Assembly: GCA_963748005.1 (NCBI GenBank)
Contig: CAVVHH010000002.1
Location: 1,178,001 to 1,242,000, forward strand
Length of the DNA stretch: 64,000 bases
DNA from: CAILZL01 sp963748005
GTDB taxonomy: Bacteria > Pseudomonadota > Gammaproteobacteria > Steroidobacterales > Steroidobacteraceae
Direction of reading: 5' to 3'
The notes beneath the pieces are model-generated. The model made no database searches. It was not told the DNA's origin and saw nothing but the letters and a program-made list of their open reading frames with translations. The translations under genes and the position numbers were made by a program. Positions 33,590 through 43,180 of this stretch are shown piece by piece (the first letter of the stretch is position 1; each line of letters begins with the position of its first letter).

Positions 33590-35038
33590 ATGAGAATTGC
33601 TTTTGTTGCTTCTGAGATCGCGCCATTCGCCAAGACCGGTGGTCTGGCCGATGTAGCAGCGGCGCTGCCATTGGCGTTGCATCGTCTCGGCCACGAGTTG
33701 CGTATATTCATGCCGCTGTATGCCAGTGTGCGCAGCCAGAACTGGCCGCTGCAGGCAGTGACGACCATACAGGAGGTACCGCTGCAGCTGGGCGCACATG
33801 CCTACCGGTTTTCGCTATACAGCTCGCTGCTGCCGGACTCAACCTTGCCGGTTTACCTGATCGACTGCCCGGCTCTGTTTGCGCGCAGCAGCCTGTACAC
33901 CTACGCTGCCGATGAACATCGGCGCTTCCTGCTGCTGCAACGCGCTGCTTTGGAATCACTGCAGCGCATGCAGTTCGCGCCTGACATCCTGCATTGCAAT
34001 GACTGGCATACCAGTCTGCTGCCGCTGATGATCCGCACCAGTTACGGCTGGGATCGCCTGTTCCAGCAAACCCGCTCGTTGCTGAGTATTCACAATATCG
34101 GCTATCAGGGCATCTTTCACCACGCCACCCTGGCCGATACCGGAATCGACGATATCCGGATGTACATGAGCACCGAAGATCTGGCTCTGGGCCAGATCAA
34201 CTGGCTGAAAGAAGGCATTCACCACGCCGATCTGGTCAGCACCGTCAGCCCTACCTATGCCCGCGAGATCTGTACCCCGGCTGGCGGTCACGGTCTGGAT
34301 GTCATCCTGCGCAGCCGCGGCGATGCGGTCAGCGGCGTGTTGAATGGCGTGGACTATGACAGCTGGAATCCACAGACCGACCGCCTGCTGCCAGCCCGCT
34401 TCGGTCCTGATGCCCTGCGCGGCAAGCGGATATGCAAGCAGGCTCTGCTGGAAATGGGGCAGCTGCTGCAGGACCCTGACAAGCCGGTGATTGGCGTGGT
34501 GTCACGTCTGGCCATGCAAAAGGGCATTGATCTGATGATGGGCAGCCTGCCAGCGTTGCTGACCACACGCGACTTCGTACTGTGTGTGCTGGGCAGCGGC
34601 GAACCACACTACGTGGCATTTTTCACCCAGCTGATGCAACAGTTCCCGGAACGGGTGTTCTTCCGCAATGGCTACGATGAATCGCTGGCGCACCTGATCG
34701 AAGCTGGCAGCGACGTGTTCCTGATGCCTTCGCTATACGAGCCCTGCGGACTCAATCAGATGTACAGTCTCAAGTACGGCACCATCCCCATCGTGCGCAA
34801 GACCGGCGGGTTGGCCGATTCCGTACAACACTGGGACGGCGCCAGTGGCAACGGCATCGTGTTCAATGACTACGATGTGCCGGCAATCAACTGGGCAATC
34901 AATACGGCACTGGACCTGTACAAGGACAAGTCAGCCTGGCTACGCATGATGCACGATGGCATGACCCGGAATTTTTCATGGGAGAAACAGGCGCAGGAAT
35001 ATGTGGGGCTGTACGAGCGGATGATTCAATCCACGTAG
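33590..35038 (+). CDS. glgA: Glycogen synthase
   Basis: 482 residues, the usual GT5 length. The ATG at 33590 starts MRIAFVASEIAPFAKTGGLADV, holding the ADP-glucose-binding KTGGL. HCNDWHTSLLP, SIHNIGYQG and NGVDYDSWNP follow. The second Rossmann domain has GVVSRLAMQKGIDLM and the catalytic region YEPCGLNQMYSLKYGTIPIVRKTGGL. It extends alpha-1,4-glucan using ADP-glucose made by GlgC, encoded 0.6 kb downstream on the opposite strand. The branching enzyme and phosphorylase are not in the window. Confidence 0.95.
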   Translation: MRIAFVASEIAPFAKTGGLADVAAALPLALHRLGHELRIFMPLYASVRSQNWPLQAVTTIQEVPLQLGAHAYRFSLYSSLLPDSTLPVYLIDCPALFARSSLYTYAADEHRRFLLLQRAALESLQRMQFAPDILHCNDWHTSLLPLMIRTSYGWDRLFQQTRSLLSIHNIGYQGIFHHATLADTGIDDIRMYMSTEDLALGQINWLKEGIHHADLVSTVSPTYAREICTPAGGHGLDVILRSRGDAVSGVLNGVDYDSWNPQTDRLLPARFGPDALRGKRICKQALLEMGQLLQDPDKPVIGVVSRLAMQKGIDLMMGSLPALLTTRDFVLCVLGSGEPHYVAFFTQLMQQFPERVFFRNGYDESLAHLIEAGSDVFLMPSLYEPCGLNQMYSLKYGTIPIVRKTGGLADSVQHWDGASGNGIVFNDYDVPAINWAINTALDLYKDKSAWLRMMHDGMTRNFSWEKQAQEYVGLYERMIQST

Positions 35039-35039
35039 A

Positions 35040-35057
35040 GGCCGTTCGCGAACGGCC
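35040..35057. terminator. 18-base perfect palindrome after glgA
   Basis: GGCCGTTCGCGAACGGCC starts two bases after the glgA stop. As RNA it folds into a 7-base-pair stem with a four-base loop. No T run follows. It precedes the dispersed repeat element at 35086, so the convergent gap contains two stacked hairpins. Confidence 0.5.
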
Positions 35058-35085
35058 CGCCGACGACAGCATTCCAGACGTTGAC

Positions 35086-35134
35086 AAGGGTGGTTCGTGG
35101 ATGAACCACTTCCTTCGGACGCGAACCACGCCTA
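35086..35134. repeat. Dispersed intergenic hairpin element, copy 1
   Basis: Begins AAGGGTGGTTC and ends CGAACCACGCC. The outer arms GTGGTTCG and CGAACCAC pair over 8 bases. An internal GAACCAC can pair alternatively with the 5' arm. A second copy at 58410-58456 is about 80 percent identical over 37 aligned bases. Both copies sit between convergent genes and touch the 3' end of the minus-strand gene (here the LEA14-like gene). Confidence 0.6.
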
Positions 35135-35605
35135 CTTTTTGATCCCCAGATCCACCATGCCCTGTTCGCTGAAGGGGATCTTGCGCACCATGCCCTCACT
35201 CAAAAGGACTTTACCAACAAACTGGTATTGAACCTTGTTGCCATCGCTGCTGTTCAGCTTGCTGAGCAGGCGCCCGACGCTGCTCATGAAATTGGTAGTG
35301 ACCAGGGTATCGAATTCGGCCTCGCCCAGCGCCGGCACTACGAAAGGCTGGTTACTGATGCCTTCCGCAAAGCTGTCGCCCTGCAGGAACAGCTCGTACT
35401 CGATGCCCTTGATGGGCAGGTCACGATCATTGGGGTTCTGCACATGCAGGCGGATACGAAACTGCTGGCTGAATACATCGGCCGACACCATGCCCACATT
35501 CACGATGGACAGCTTGGGCGCTTCAAAATGCGTACTGACGCAGGCATTCAGCATCAACGCTGCCAGCATCAAGCCAGCTCTCAGGACCCGTCGTTGGACA
35601 TTCAT
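35132..35605 (-). CDS. LEA14-like (WHy domain) lipoprotein
   Basis: 157 residues with a lipoprotein signal ending LNAC (cysteine near residue 22). The mature part fits the water-stress/LEA type 2 domain: PKLSIVNVGMVSADVFSQQF, then FRIRLHVQNPNDRDLPIKGI with the diagnostic NPN, and later FDTLVTTNFM. Such bacterial lipoproteins are thought to bind or protect membrane components under dehydration or other stress; the exact role is not established. It lies between glgA (convergent) and glgC (upstream, same strand, 69-base gap), so it may be co-transcribed with glgC. Confidence 0.82.
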   Translation of the reverse strand: MNVQRRVLRAGLMLAALMLNACVSTHFEAPKLSIVNVGMVSADVFSQQFRIRLHVQNPNDRDLPIKGIEYELFLQGDSFAEGISNQPFVVPALGEAEFDTLVTTNFMSSVGRLLSKLNSSDGNKVQYQFVGKVLLSEGMVRKIPFSEQGMVDLGIKK

Positions 35606-35674
35606 GCGCGACTCCCCCGTTTGCCATGGCCGGAATTCTACGGGGGTAGCCGTTGCGACGATACCTGTCTGTTG

Positions 35675-36979
35675 TTACGCGACCGGCGCAAGCCTGGACA
35701 GCATCTCGCGCGTCACCAGCAATACGCCTTTTTCGGTTACATAGAAACGCCTGGCATCTTCAGCCGGATCCACCCCGATCTTGGTGCCGGGCGGCACCAC
35801 GCCACCAGTATCAATAATGGCGCGCTTGATGACGCAATCCGGCCCGATGCGCACATCGGGAAACAGCAGTGAGCTTTCGATGCGACTGCGTTCACTGATA
35901 CGCACATTGGTGAACAGCAACGACCCAACCACTTCTGCCCCCGAAATGATACAGCCGCCGGACACCACGGAATCCACGGCCATGCCACGCCGCCCCTCTT
36001 CGTTGAGCACGAACTTGGCGGGCGGTTGCTGACGCTGGAAAGTCCAGATCGGCCACTGCGAATCATAGATATTGAGTTCCGGATTGACCGACACCAGCTC
36101 CATGTTGGCTTCGTAGAACGCATCCACCGTGCCCACATCGCGCCAGTACTGCTGGGCACGGGTGCGCACATCACGGAAGGCATAGGCCATCACATTCAGC
36201 TTGCCGATAACCTGTGGAATGATGTTCTTGCCGAAATCATGCGAGCTGCCGGGATCGGCGGCATCCTCTTCCAGCAGCTTGAACAGCAGGCGCGCATTGA
36301 ACACATAAATGCCCATGGAACCCAGCGACAGGTGCTCACGCCCGGGTATGCCGTCCGGATTGGCCGGCTTCTCGGAGAACTTCACCACCCGATGTTCTTC
36401 ATCAATCGTCATCACGCCAAATCCCTTGGCGTCTTCGCGCGGCACTTCCACCACGCCCACGGTAATGTCCGCCTTGTTCTCCACGTGAAAGGCCAGCATC
36501 GGACCATAGTCCATCTTGTAGATATGGTCGCCAGCCAGCACCAGCACCAGACGCGGATGATGCAGCTTCATGATCGACAGGTTCTGATACAGGGCATCGG
36601 CAGTGCCCTGGTACCAGTCAGGACCAAGCTGCTGCTGCGCCGGAATAATCTCGATGAACTCGCCGAATTCACCGCGCAGGAAGTTCCAGCCGCGCTGCAT
36701 GTGACGAATAAGAGAATGCGCCTTGTACTGCGTCAGCACTGAAATCCGGCGTATGCCGGAATTGACACAGTTGGACAGGACGAAATCGATGATGCGGAAT
36801 TTGCCGCCGAACTGGGTGGCGGGCTTGCAACGGTTGGCCGTCAAATGTTTGAGTCGTTCGCCCCGACCGCCGGCCATGATGACCGCCAGGGTGCTCTGCG
36901 TCAGACGACTGACATAGCGCTTTGGCGATATCTGCTTGCCGGGCAGTTTTGTCTTCTGGGTCGGCAATTCCTCGTCCAT
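35675..36979 (-). CDS. glgC: Glucose-1-phosphate adenylyltransferase (ADP-glucose pyrophosphorylase)
   Basis: 434 residues. The nucleotidyltransferase loop AVIMAGGRGERLKHLT, the FRIIDFVLSNCVNSGI block, AGDHIYKMDYGPML and the glucose-1-phosphate site FSEKPANPD are intact. The C-terminal third is the left-handed beta-helix (SVVSGGCIISGAEVVGSLLF, SLLFPDVRIGPDCVI). It makes ADP-glucose and pyrophosphate from ATP and glucose 1-phosphate, the committed step of glycogen synthesis; Ppa removes the pyrophosphate. The N-terminal KLPGKQISPKRYVSRL resembles the allosteric region of enterobacterial GlgC. The start ATG 36979 has GAGAGG upstream. Confidence 0.96.
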   Translation of the reverse strand: MDEELPTQKTKLPGKQISPKRYVSRLTQSTLAVIMAGGRGERLKHLTANRCKPATQFGGKFRIIDFVLSNCVNSGIRRISVLTQYKAHSLIRHMQRGWNFLRGEFGEFIEIIPAQQQLGPDWYQGTADALYQNLSIMKLHHPRLVLVLAGDHIYKMDYGPMLAFHVENKADITVGVVEVPREDAKGFGVMTIDEEHRVVKFSEKPANPDGIPGREHLSLGSMGIYVFNARLLFKLLEEDAADPGSSHDFGKNIIPQVIGKLNVMAYAFRDVRTRAQQYWRDVGTVDAFYEANMELVSVNPELNIYDSQWPIWTFQRQQPPAKFVLNEEGRRGMAVDSVVSGGCIISGAEVVGSLLFTNVRISERSRIESSLLFPDVRIGPDCVIKRAIIDTGGVVPPGTKIGVDPAEDARRFYVTEKGVLLVTREMLSRLAPVA

Positions 36980-37100
36980 CGTAACCTCTCTCAGGCATGC
37001 ATTTGACCGTGATCGACTTCAGATCACCCGTTCTCGTTTAATCCGTACGCCATTCCATTTACACTGCTGCGCAGCACCAGTCAGGTACGATTCCAGCGCA

Positions 37101-37799
37101 ATGTCCGTCCCTTTCGCACAACCGCCGCGCAGGCTTTTCTGCGTTCGCACTGTAACGCATCACATGGTCGGGTGGCGATGCGCGCTATACCTCGGCAGTC
37201 ACTTTTTGATTGCACCACTTGCACTCGGTGCTGCCGCTGACGGGAACATCGAGGTGCAACCGCAGGAACCACGCGCCAAAGAGAGTGTGCAAATTCAATG
37301 CCTGCCCGATGGCGCAGCATTTCTGCGCGCACGCCTGACCGGGGCCGTCAACAGGGAGCTGGCGTGGAGCGAAAGCGAAATGAGATGCGCCGGTTCGGTG
37401 CGACCCAATGCTGAAGGCATCCGTCTGCGCTTTGCCGGCATCAGTTCAAACGGGGAACCGGCATTGGTGCTGCTGTTCGGTATTACCGGCCTGAAGGAAG
37501 GCGAATCAGGCAAGGCGTTGCCGGTCAATCTCACCATCATGCGTGAAGGCACTGGCGAGTTTTACGGCACGCAGGGTGATAACAGGTGCACCATTGATTC
37601 CATCAGCCAGGAGCCGCTCAAGGGAATTCCGCTGCGCCAGCGGGCCTATCGGGTGGTCGCGCGCGGCTTCTGCACACAACCAGCGCGCGCCCTGAATGGC
37701 GATGGCATGATTCTGGTTACGCGGTTTGATTTCGCTGGTCGCGCCGATTTCGAATCGGACGACGCCGAAACTACCAAAGACTCCAAAACCCGACTCTGA
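37101..37799 (+). CDS. Secreted protein of unknown function
   Basis: 232 residues from ATG 37101; ATG 37164 (MVGWRCALYLGSHF) would give 211 and a better-shaped signal peptide, with cleavage after LGAAA. Neither has a clear ribosome site. The mature domain is beta-rich with four spaced cysteines (QCLPDG, MRCAG, NRCTID, GFCTQP) that could form two disulfides, and conserved-looking FAGISSNGEPALVLLFGITGL. This suggests a small periplasmic domain. The C-terminus is acidic and hydrophilic (FESDDAETTKDSK). I do not recognise the family. The DUF192 gene starts 15 bases downstream, so the two are probably one operon. Confidence 0.7.
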   Translation: MSVPFAQPPRRLFCVRTVTHHMVGWRCALYLGSHFLIAPLALGAAADGNIEVQPQEPRAKESVQIQCLPDGAAFLRARLTGAVNRELAWSESEMRCAGSVRPNAEGIRLRFAGISSNGEPALVLLFGITGLKEGESGKALPVNLTIMREGTGEFYGTQGDNRCTIDSISQEPLKGIPLRQRAYRVVARGFCTQPARALNGDGMILVTRFDFAGRADFESDDAETTKDSKTRL

Positions 37800-37814
37800 G
37801 AGCAACACCACAAC

Positions 37815-38330
37815 ATGAACAAAAGCACTGTTATGCATCGTCTGGGGCTGAGTTTGCTGCTGCTGGTTCTGGGTACTGCATCCTGCGTGGCGCAGCAGGC
37901 CACCTCGCCGCCGCTGGAGCCGCTAAGCAATTTTCCACAGGCACCGCTGAGCATCCTCACCCCCGATGCACGCCAGCATCGCCTGGAGGTATGGGTGGCC
38001 GACACCGATAAACATCGTCAGCAGGGACTGATGTTCGTAAAGTCACTGCCCGACAGTGCCGGCATGCTGTTCGTATTCGATCAACCGCGTAAGATCCAGA
38101 TGTGGATGAAAAACACCCTTATCCCGCTGGACATGCTGTTCATTGACGCCAACGGCCGTGTCGACAGCATTGCGGTCAACACTACTCCCATGTCGCTGAG
38201 CATCATCGAATCCAGGAACCCCGTGCTGGGCGTGCTGGAAATGGCTGGCGGCGCCACCACCCGCCTCGGCATTCGTGCCGGCGCGATCGTGCAGCATCCC
38301 GCGTTCGCATCGGTGGGCGGGACGCGCTAG
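37815..38330 (+). CDS. DUF192 secreted protein or lipoprotein
   Basis: 171 residues. The N-terminal hydrophobic stretch LGLSLLLLVLGTASC ends in a possible lipobox (TASC, cysteine near residue 24). The DUF192 domain follows: LEVWVADTDKHRQQGLMF, SAGMLFVFDQPRKIQMWMKNTLIPLDMLFID, then MAGGATTRLGIRAG. The MWMKNT core is the family hallmark. DUF192 proteins are small beta-rich periplasmic proteins of unknown biochemical role. It is transcribed with the upstream secreted protein gene and is convergent with the TonB receptor. Confidence 0.88.
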   Translation: MNKSTVMHRLGLSLLLLVLGTASCVAQQATSPPLEPLSNFPQAPLSILTPDARQHRLEVWVADTDKHRQQGLMFVKSLPDSAGMLFVFDQPRKIQMWMKNTLIPLDMLFIDANGRVDSIAVNTTPMSLSIIESRNPVLGVLEMAGGATTRLGIRAGAIVQHPAFASVGGTR

Positions 38331-38366
38331 GCCTGCTGTTATCGCAACTCAACGTGTAAAAGATAC

Positions 38367-41048
38367 TCAGCGGCCACCAAAGGCATGCCGATAGCCGACA
38401 TACCAGCTCGCGCCATCGACATCATGAAACTGCTGATGATAGAAAGTCAGGCTGGCATCACCGTTCTGCAGATCCAGCGGCGGTTGACGATCAAGCAGAT
38501 TGTTCACGCCGAGCTGTAATTCGCCACTCCAGGGCAACTTGTAGTTAACGCTGAGATTGACCGTACTGTACGACCCGATGTTATCCACATAGCTGGTATT
38601 GAGCGGCGTGAATTCGCCCATGTAACTGACAAACAGATTGGATGCCCACGCGCCACGCTGCCAGCCCAGCTGCAGTCCGGCCCTGACACGTACCGCTTCA
38701 CCGAGCTGGCCGTCTTTCAGGACATCAACCGGCTCACGATGCACGGATTCCTGCATTTCGACATCCAGCAGATAAGTTCCGGACAACCCCACTGTAAAGC
38801 GGCCCAGGCCAATCACGTCCAGCGCATAGTCTGCCGCCACATCCACACCGGTGGATTTCTTGTACGCCACATTCTGGGCTTGTGTCTCCATCGCAGCCAA
38901 TGGACAGACAGGACCACTGCCAGCGCTGCAGTCGCGCACGATGGCGTCTGCAAAGCTGCCATCAACGGCATTTTGATTCAGCATGTACTGCAAATCAGGC
39001 GTCGCGACTACATCTTCCAGCTTGATATAAAACAGATCGGCACTGGCGCTGAATGAATCAGCGGGTTGCCAACGCACACCCGCGCTGAAATTGCGGCCAT
39101 GCTCTTCCTGCAGATTGATATTGGCATGGGTCTGTGTGTAGACGTCCTGTACGGGCGTATTGCAGCTGGCCACATTCGGGTCACCATAGCCCTTGCCACC
39201 CTCGGCAATACATCTTGGCGTGTCGATCAGGGTATCGTAACCCGTGACATCGCCCCCAAACATGCGGGGCATATCCGGGGCCCGGAAGCTCAGCCCACCC
39301 GATGCGCGCAGCAGCAGCGAGTTTGTGGGACGAAACTCCACTGCAACACGTGGACTGAAGGCACCGCCCACATCCGAATCGTCGTTGTACTGATCATAGC
39401 GACCCGCGATATTCAGCTGCAGTTTCGACAGCACGGGTATGGATATCTCCACGCCTGCTGCCACCCGCTCACGTTCACCCTTGCCATTCGAGCCACCCAG
39501 CCCAAGCACATTGCCGGCAACGATTTCAGCATCACGCTGGTCGTCATAGCTTTCCTTGACGTATTCCAGCACAGCCGCAAATTTTGCATTACCCGCTGGC
39601 AAGCTCAGCAAGTCTCCACTGATCTCAAAATCCGCAGAAGACAGTGTCGAAGTAGCCACCGATTGCGGCTGATAACTCAGCTGGTCGACCACATAATTCG
39701 GCAGGGGCTTGAACAGGTTCAATGCGTCGTCTCTGACACCGTTGCCATTGAGATCGAGATTGCCAAGCATGGCCTCACCAATCTGATCGAGCAGTATCTG
39801 GCCGGAGGCCGTCTCCTGCACCCGTTGCCGGGCCGACTGCAAACCCAGCTCCCAGGTATAGCCACCGGCAAGCACACCCCGAAGTCCGGTCAATGCAGAG
39901 TAAGCATCAACATCGTAGTCATAGCGTTGCGGGCCAAATTCAACCATGCGCCGGAAGTAGAAACCACTTCTACCGGTTGGTGAGTTGGCACCCGCAGTCA
40001 CAATGCCGCTATCGATATAGGAGTTATAGCTGGTCGGCTCGATCTGCATCCGCGTATCGGCATTGCGCAAGCTCAGCGTAGTAAACCAGTCAACACCCTC
40101 GCTCAGGCGCTGCTCGAACTTTGCAGTACCCGACATCGACTTGCTGTCGGGCCACACCTGTCGATATTGCGCACGATTGAAACCACACATCAGGGAATCA
40201 ATGCCGAACGCAAAGACATCGACAAGAATCGGCCCTGGACTGCCGCCCGACGTATCACAGTTCGGCGCAGGAGTGCCGGTCAGGGAGAAATCCATGAACG
40301 TCCCCAGGTAACCGTAGACGCTGAAAGATCCCGGCCCCGCACCATTGACGCCGCCCAGACGATCCGACTGCGTGATCTCGCGCTGCGAGTACCACAGCGC
40401 ATTGCGTTTGTAGTACTCGAGAAACAACAACGCGTTGCCGCCCTCGGTTTCGGCACCGGTGGAAATCTGGAAGCGCTGTTCAGAACCACCCCCATGCACG
40501 GTGTCGCCGTAACGAGCTGATACTTCGGTGCCGGCCTTTTTCCTGAGCACCACATTCACCACGCCACTCATGGCATCCGAGCCATAGATTGCCGACGCGC
40601 CATCGCTCAGCACTTCGATACGCTCCACTGCTCCGGTAGGTATGCTGCTGAGATCAACGAAACTGTCGGTGCCATTGAACCCGACCGGGAATACCGGCAC
40701 GCGCCGTCCATCAATCAGCACCAATGCACGACCAACCCCCATGTCGCGCAGGTTCAAAGCCGCCGCCGATGGTGTGTAGCCAAAATTGAGCTGCTGATCG
40801 AATCCACCACCCGAGTTCTGCGGCAGATTATCCAGTGCCTGCTGAACCGTGGCATAGCCGCGCTGCTCGATCTGCTCGCTGGTAATGACGGTGATGGGCA
40901 GCACCTGATCCTGTGGCTGGGGAATGCGTGACCCGACCACCATCACTTCCGTCAGTGAGTCCGGTTCCGCCGCGTGGGTACTGGTAAGTGTGCCGAGTCC
41001 CGCGAATAGCAAGCATCCCAGCGTGGTTCGCGAAACGGGCAGCAACAT
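38367..41048 (-). CDS. TonB-dependent outer-membrane receptor
   Basis: 893 residues. Signal peptide about residues 1-26 (cleavage after THA). A TonB-box-like LTEVMVVGSR follows at the mature N-terminus, then the plug domain (ITVITSEQIEQRGYATVQQALDNLP, ALNLRDMGVGRALVLIDGRRV, VERIEVLSDGASAIYGSDAMSGVVNVVLRK). The rest is a 22-strand barrel ending in GVNNLLDRQPP and a final YRHAFGG segment. Such receptors import siderophores, vitamins, sugars or peptides using the proton motive force through TonB. There is no ligand clue, since no regulator or catabolic gene is adjacent. It lies alone between convergent DUF192 and the M48 protease gene. Confidence 0.93.
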   Translation of the reverse strand: MLLPVSRTTLGCLLFAGLGTLTSTHAAEPDSLTEVMVVGSRIPQPQDQVLPITVITSEQIEQRGYATVQQALDNLPQNSGGGFDQQLNFGYTPSAAALNLRDMGVGRALVLIDGRRVPVFPVGFNGTDSFVDLSSIPTGAVERIEVLSDGASAIYGSDAMSGVVNVVLRKKAGTEVSARYGDTVHGGGSEQRFQISTGAETEGGNALLFLEYYKRNALWYSQREITQSDRLGGVNGAGPGSFSVYGYLGTFMDFSLTGTPAPNCDTSGGSPGPILVDVFAFGIDSLMCGFNRAQYRQVWPDSKSMSGTAKFEQRLSEGVDWFTTLSLRNADTRMQIEPTSYNSYIDSGIVTAGANSPTGRSGFYFRRMVEFGPQRYDYDVDAYSALTGLRGVLAGGYTWELGLQSARQRVQETASGQILLDQIGEAMLGNLDLNGNGVRDDALNLFKPLPNYVVDQLSYQPQSVATSTLSSADFEISGDLLSLPAGNAKFAAVLEYVKESYDDQRDAEIVAGNVLGLGGSNGKGERERVAAGVEISIPVLSKLQLNIAGRYDQYNDDSDVGGAFSPRVAVEFRPTNSLLLRASGGLSFRAPDMPRMFGGDVTGYDTLIDTPRCIAEGGKGYGDPNVASCNTPVQDVYTQTHANINLQEEHGRNFSAGVRWQPADSFSASADLFYIKLEDVVATPDLQYMLNQNAVDGSFADAIVRDCSAGSGPVCPLAAMETQAQNVAYKKSTGVDVAADYALDVIGLGRFTVGLSGTYLLDVEMQESVHREPVDVLKDGQLGEAVRVRAGLQLGWQRGAWASNLFVSYMGEFTPLNTSYVDNIGSYSTVNLSVNYKLPWSGELQLGVNNLLDRQPPLDLQNGDASLTFYHQQFHDVDGASWYVGYRHAFGGR

Positions 41049-41195
41049 GGGCCTTTCCTCTGATAGATAGTCAATTCAACGGGAACAAGTTCTCGCCCCT
41101 GCGAGCGACAACCCGATCGGGTTTGTTGCATAAATCAGCCCGGAGAATAGCAATGATGCGCACTCTGGCAAAGCAGACAATCCCCGGTATGGCGT

Positions 41196-43136
41196 CTAAT
41201 GGGACCCGTTCGACACATTCGTACCCAATAGCGGTGGGATCGGACAGTGCAGGCAGGCACACAGTGCACGCATCAACTCGGCTTCCTCCACCGTGATCTG
41301 CTGATCATGCAACACGGCCAGCAACATGGCTTCGAGCAAGTGCTGCTTGCCCATGGGATGCAACCGATCCAGCCGGAGCAGCGCAACATCCAGCAGGCTC
41401 GGCCAATTCTCGTAACGGGTGTATTCGGCATAGCGACGCAGCGCCAGATGCTGCATGGCGCGTTCATACGCCTGCCGCGCCTGCCGGGTGTCGACATGCC
41501 CCTGTTGTGCCAGAACCGCCAGCAGATGCTGCAGTGATTCAGTCACCTGCATCAGATTCAGATATGAGGCACGCCGTGTCATACCGGCGCCGGCATCATG
41601 CAACTGCGCCTGCGCCAGCCTGCACAATGCGTACTGGCCAACCGTGACCTGGTCCGCCGGTGGCAACAATCCATTGAGACAGCTTGTCACTGACGCGCGA
41701 GTAGCTGGGGGCAACTGCCGTAGTTGCGGCAGCAAACACAGCAGAGCCGGTTGTCGCTGCAGGGCATTCAATTGATCGACGGTGGCCAGCATCGCCGCAA
41801 CGCGACCAGTGAGGTCTTCACCCAGGCAACGCCGCAAATGGTTCAGCTGAGTTGCGCGCTGTCCTAAATCGCTGCTCATCGCCAGGGCAAAAAACAGGGC
41901 GAGCGCTGCATCTGCTTGTGCGGAGGCCGCAGTAACCGTGGTCGGCAAGGAAATGCGCAGCTGCGCGGCCAGCTGCAGATGCCGCTCCTGAATGTTGCCG
42001 ACGCTGTCAACGATCTCGGCTGGTGTCAGCACCACATTACTGAGAAAGGGTGTTAGCTGTGCCGGAGTTGCCTGTCGCACAGGTTCGAAGGTGGCTTCAT
42101 TGCGCGTTGTTTGTGTCTGCAACTGCAGCCGCGCCCGTTGCAATTCCGCTGTGTCGAATGGCGCGCCCAGCGCGCTGATACGCTCCTCAATGGGCGGATG
42201 GGTTGCGAACCATTGGCTGCCCGGTGAAGAGAACAGCATATGCGCCACTTCATCGGTATTCACTTCCTGTAACTGTGCACTGCCGGCCGCGATCTTGATC
42301 AGGGCACCACGCAAACCATCCGGATTGCGCGTGAACTGCACTGCGGAGGCATCGGCCAGCGCTTCACGGCGCCGCGCTACGGCGGCCTGCATCAAACGAC
42401 CAAACAGCAGCCCGACGTAACCGAGCGCCATCACCGCAAGAGCAGCCAGAAATATGACCGGCAATCCGCTGCGACGGCCTCGCGAATCATAGGGCGCAAA
42501 CTTCACGATGCCGCGCGCAATAACCGACAACGCCATCAGTGCATGCAACCAGCCAATCAGATGCAGATTCAGCCGCACATCGTTATTGACGATGTGACTG
42601 AACTCGTGGGCAATCACGCCCTGCAGTTCATCGCGTGTGAGGCTTTCCAGCGCACCGCGCGTCACCGCAATTGCTGAACTGGCCGGCGTCAGCCCTGCGG
42701 CAAACGCATTGATGCCAGGCTCCCGCGGTAATACATACACCTCAGGCAACGCCACGCCGGAAGCAATTGCCATTTCTTCCACTACATTATGCAGGCGTCG
42801 CTGCAGCGGGTCGCGACTCCCGGCATCGATGCGTTCACCGCCCAGAGAGCGGGCCACCGCACCGCCTCCACCGCGCAACTCAATGCGCTTGAGCAGCACA
42901 GCCATTGCCATGACACCCAGCACCAGCATTACTGTGCTGATTACCGAGGCTGGATGCTGGGCCAACCAGGGGCCATCAGGCAGACGAAAGAAAAACAGGC
43001 CGTTACTCAGCGTTGCGGCCAGCGTCAGCATCACGGCGCTGATGGTCACTGTTACGCATGCCACACCCACTGCAAACAACAGCACCAGCCATCGCGACAG
43101 CTGGCGCGCTTCAAGCTGGTGACGGAAGTACTGCAT
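41196..43136 (-). CDS. M48-family membrane metalloprotease with C-terminal extension
   Basis: 646 residues, about twice HtpX. Two N-terminal spans (about 15-50 and 62-85). The zinc site is HEFSH at 177-181, with the third ligand in REALADASAVQFTR near residue 255; two further spans lie between. After the protease domain (ends about residue 340) comes a long helical extension of about 300 residues, rich in L, Q and A. The last 50 residues (EAMLLAVLHDQQITVEEAELMRALCACL) look like a TerB-type helical domain. Membrane M48 enzymes degrade misfolded membrane proteins. It lies 44 bases after lemA, on the same strand; that pair is commonly linked. Confidence 0.88.
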   Translation of the reverse strand: MQYFRHQLEARQLSRWLVLLFAVGVACVTVTISAVMLTLAATLSNGLFFFRLPDGPWLAQHPASVISTVMLVLGVMAMAVLLKRIELRGGGGAVARSLGGERIDAGSRDPLQRRLHNVVEEMAIASGVALPEVYVLPREPGINAFAAGLTPASSAIAVTRGALESLTRDELQGVIAHEFSHIVNNDVRLNLHLIGWLHALMALSVIARGIVKFAPYDSRGRRSGLPVIFLAALAVMALGYVGLLFGRLMQAAVARRREALADASAVQFTRNPDGLRGALIKIAAGSAQLQEVNTDEVAHMLFSSPGSQWFATHPPIEERISALGAPFDTAELQRARLQLQTQTTRNEATFEPVRQATPAQLTPFLSNVVLTPAEIVDSVGNIQERHLQLAAQLRISLPTTVTAASAQADAALALFFALAMSSDLGQRATQLNHLRRCLGEDLTGRVAAMLATVDQLNALQRQPALLCLLPQLRQLPPATRASVTSCLNGLLPPADQVTVGQYALCRLAQAQLHDAGAGMTRRASYLNLMQVTESLQHLLAVLAQQGHVDTRQARQAYERAMQHLALRRYAEYTRYENWPSLLDVALLRLDRLHPMGKQHLLEAMLLAVLHDQQITVEEAELMRALCACLHCPIPPLLGTNVSNGSH

Positions 43137-43180
43137 GCTGTATGGCGGTCGCGCAGTAACAGGCGATTGGAAGTCGCCAG

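Noticed and set aside
39066..39983. 305-residue plus-strand open frame
   Set aside because: Antisense to the TonB receptor barrel; composition is that of a shadow frame.
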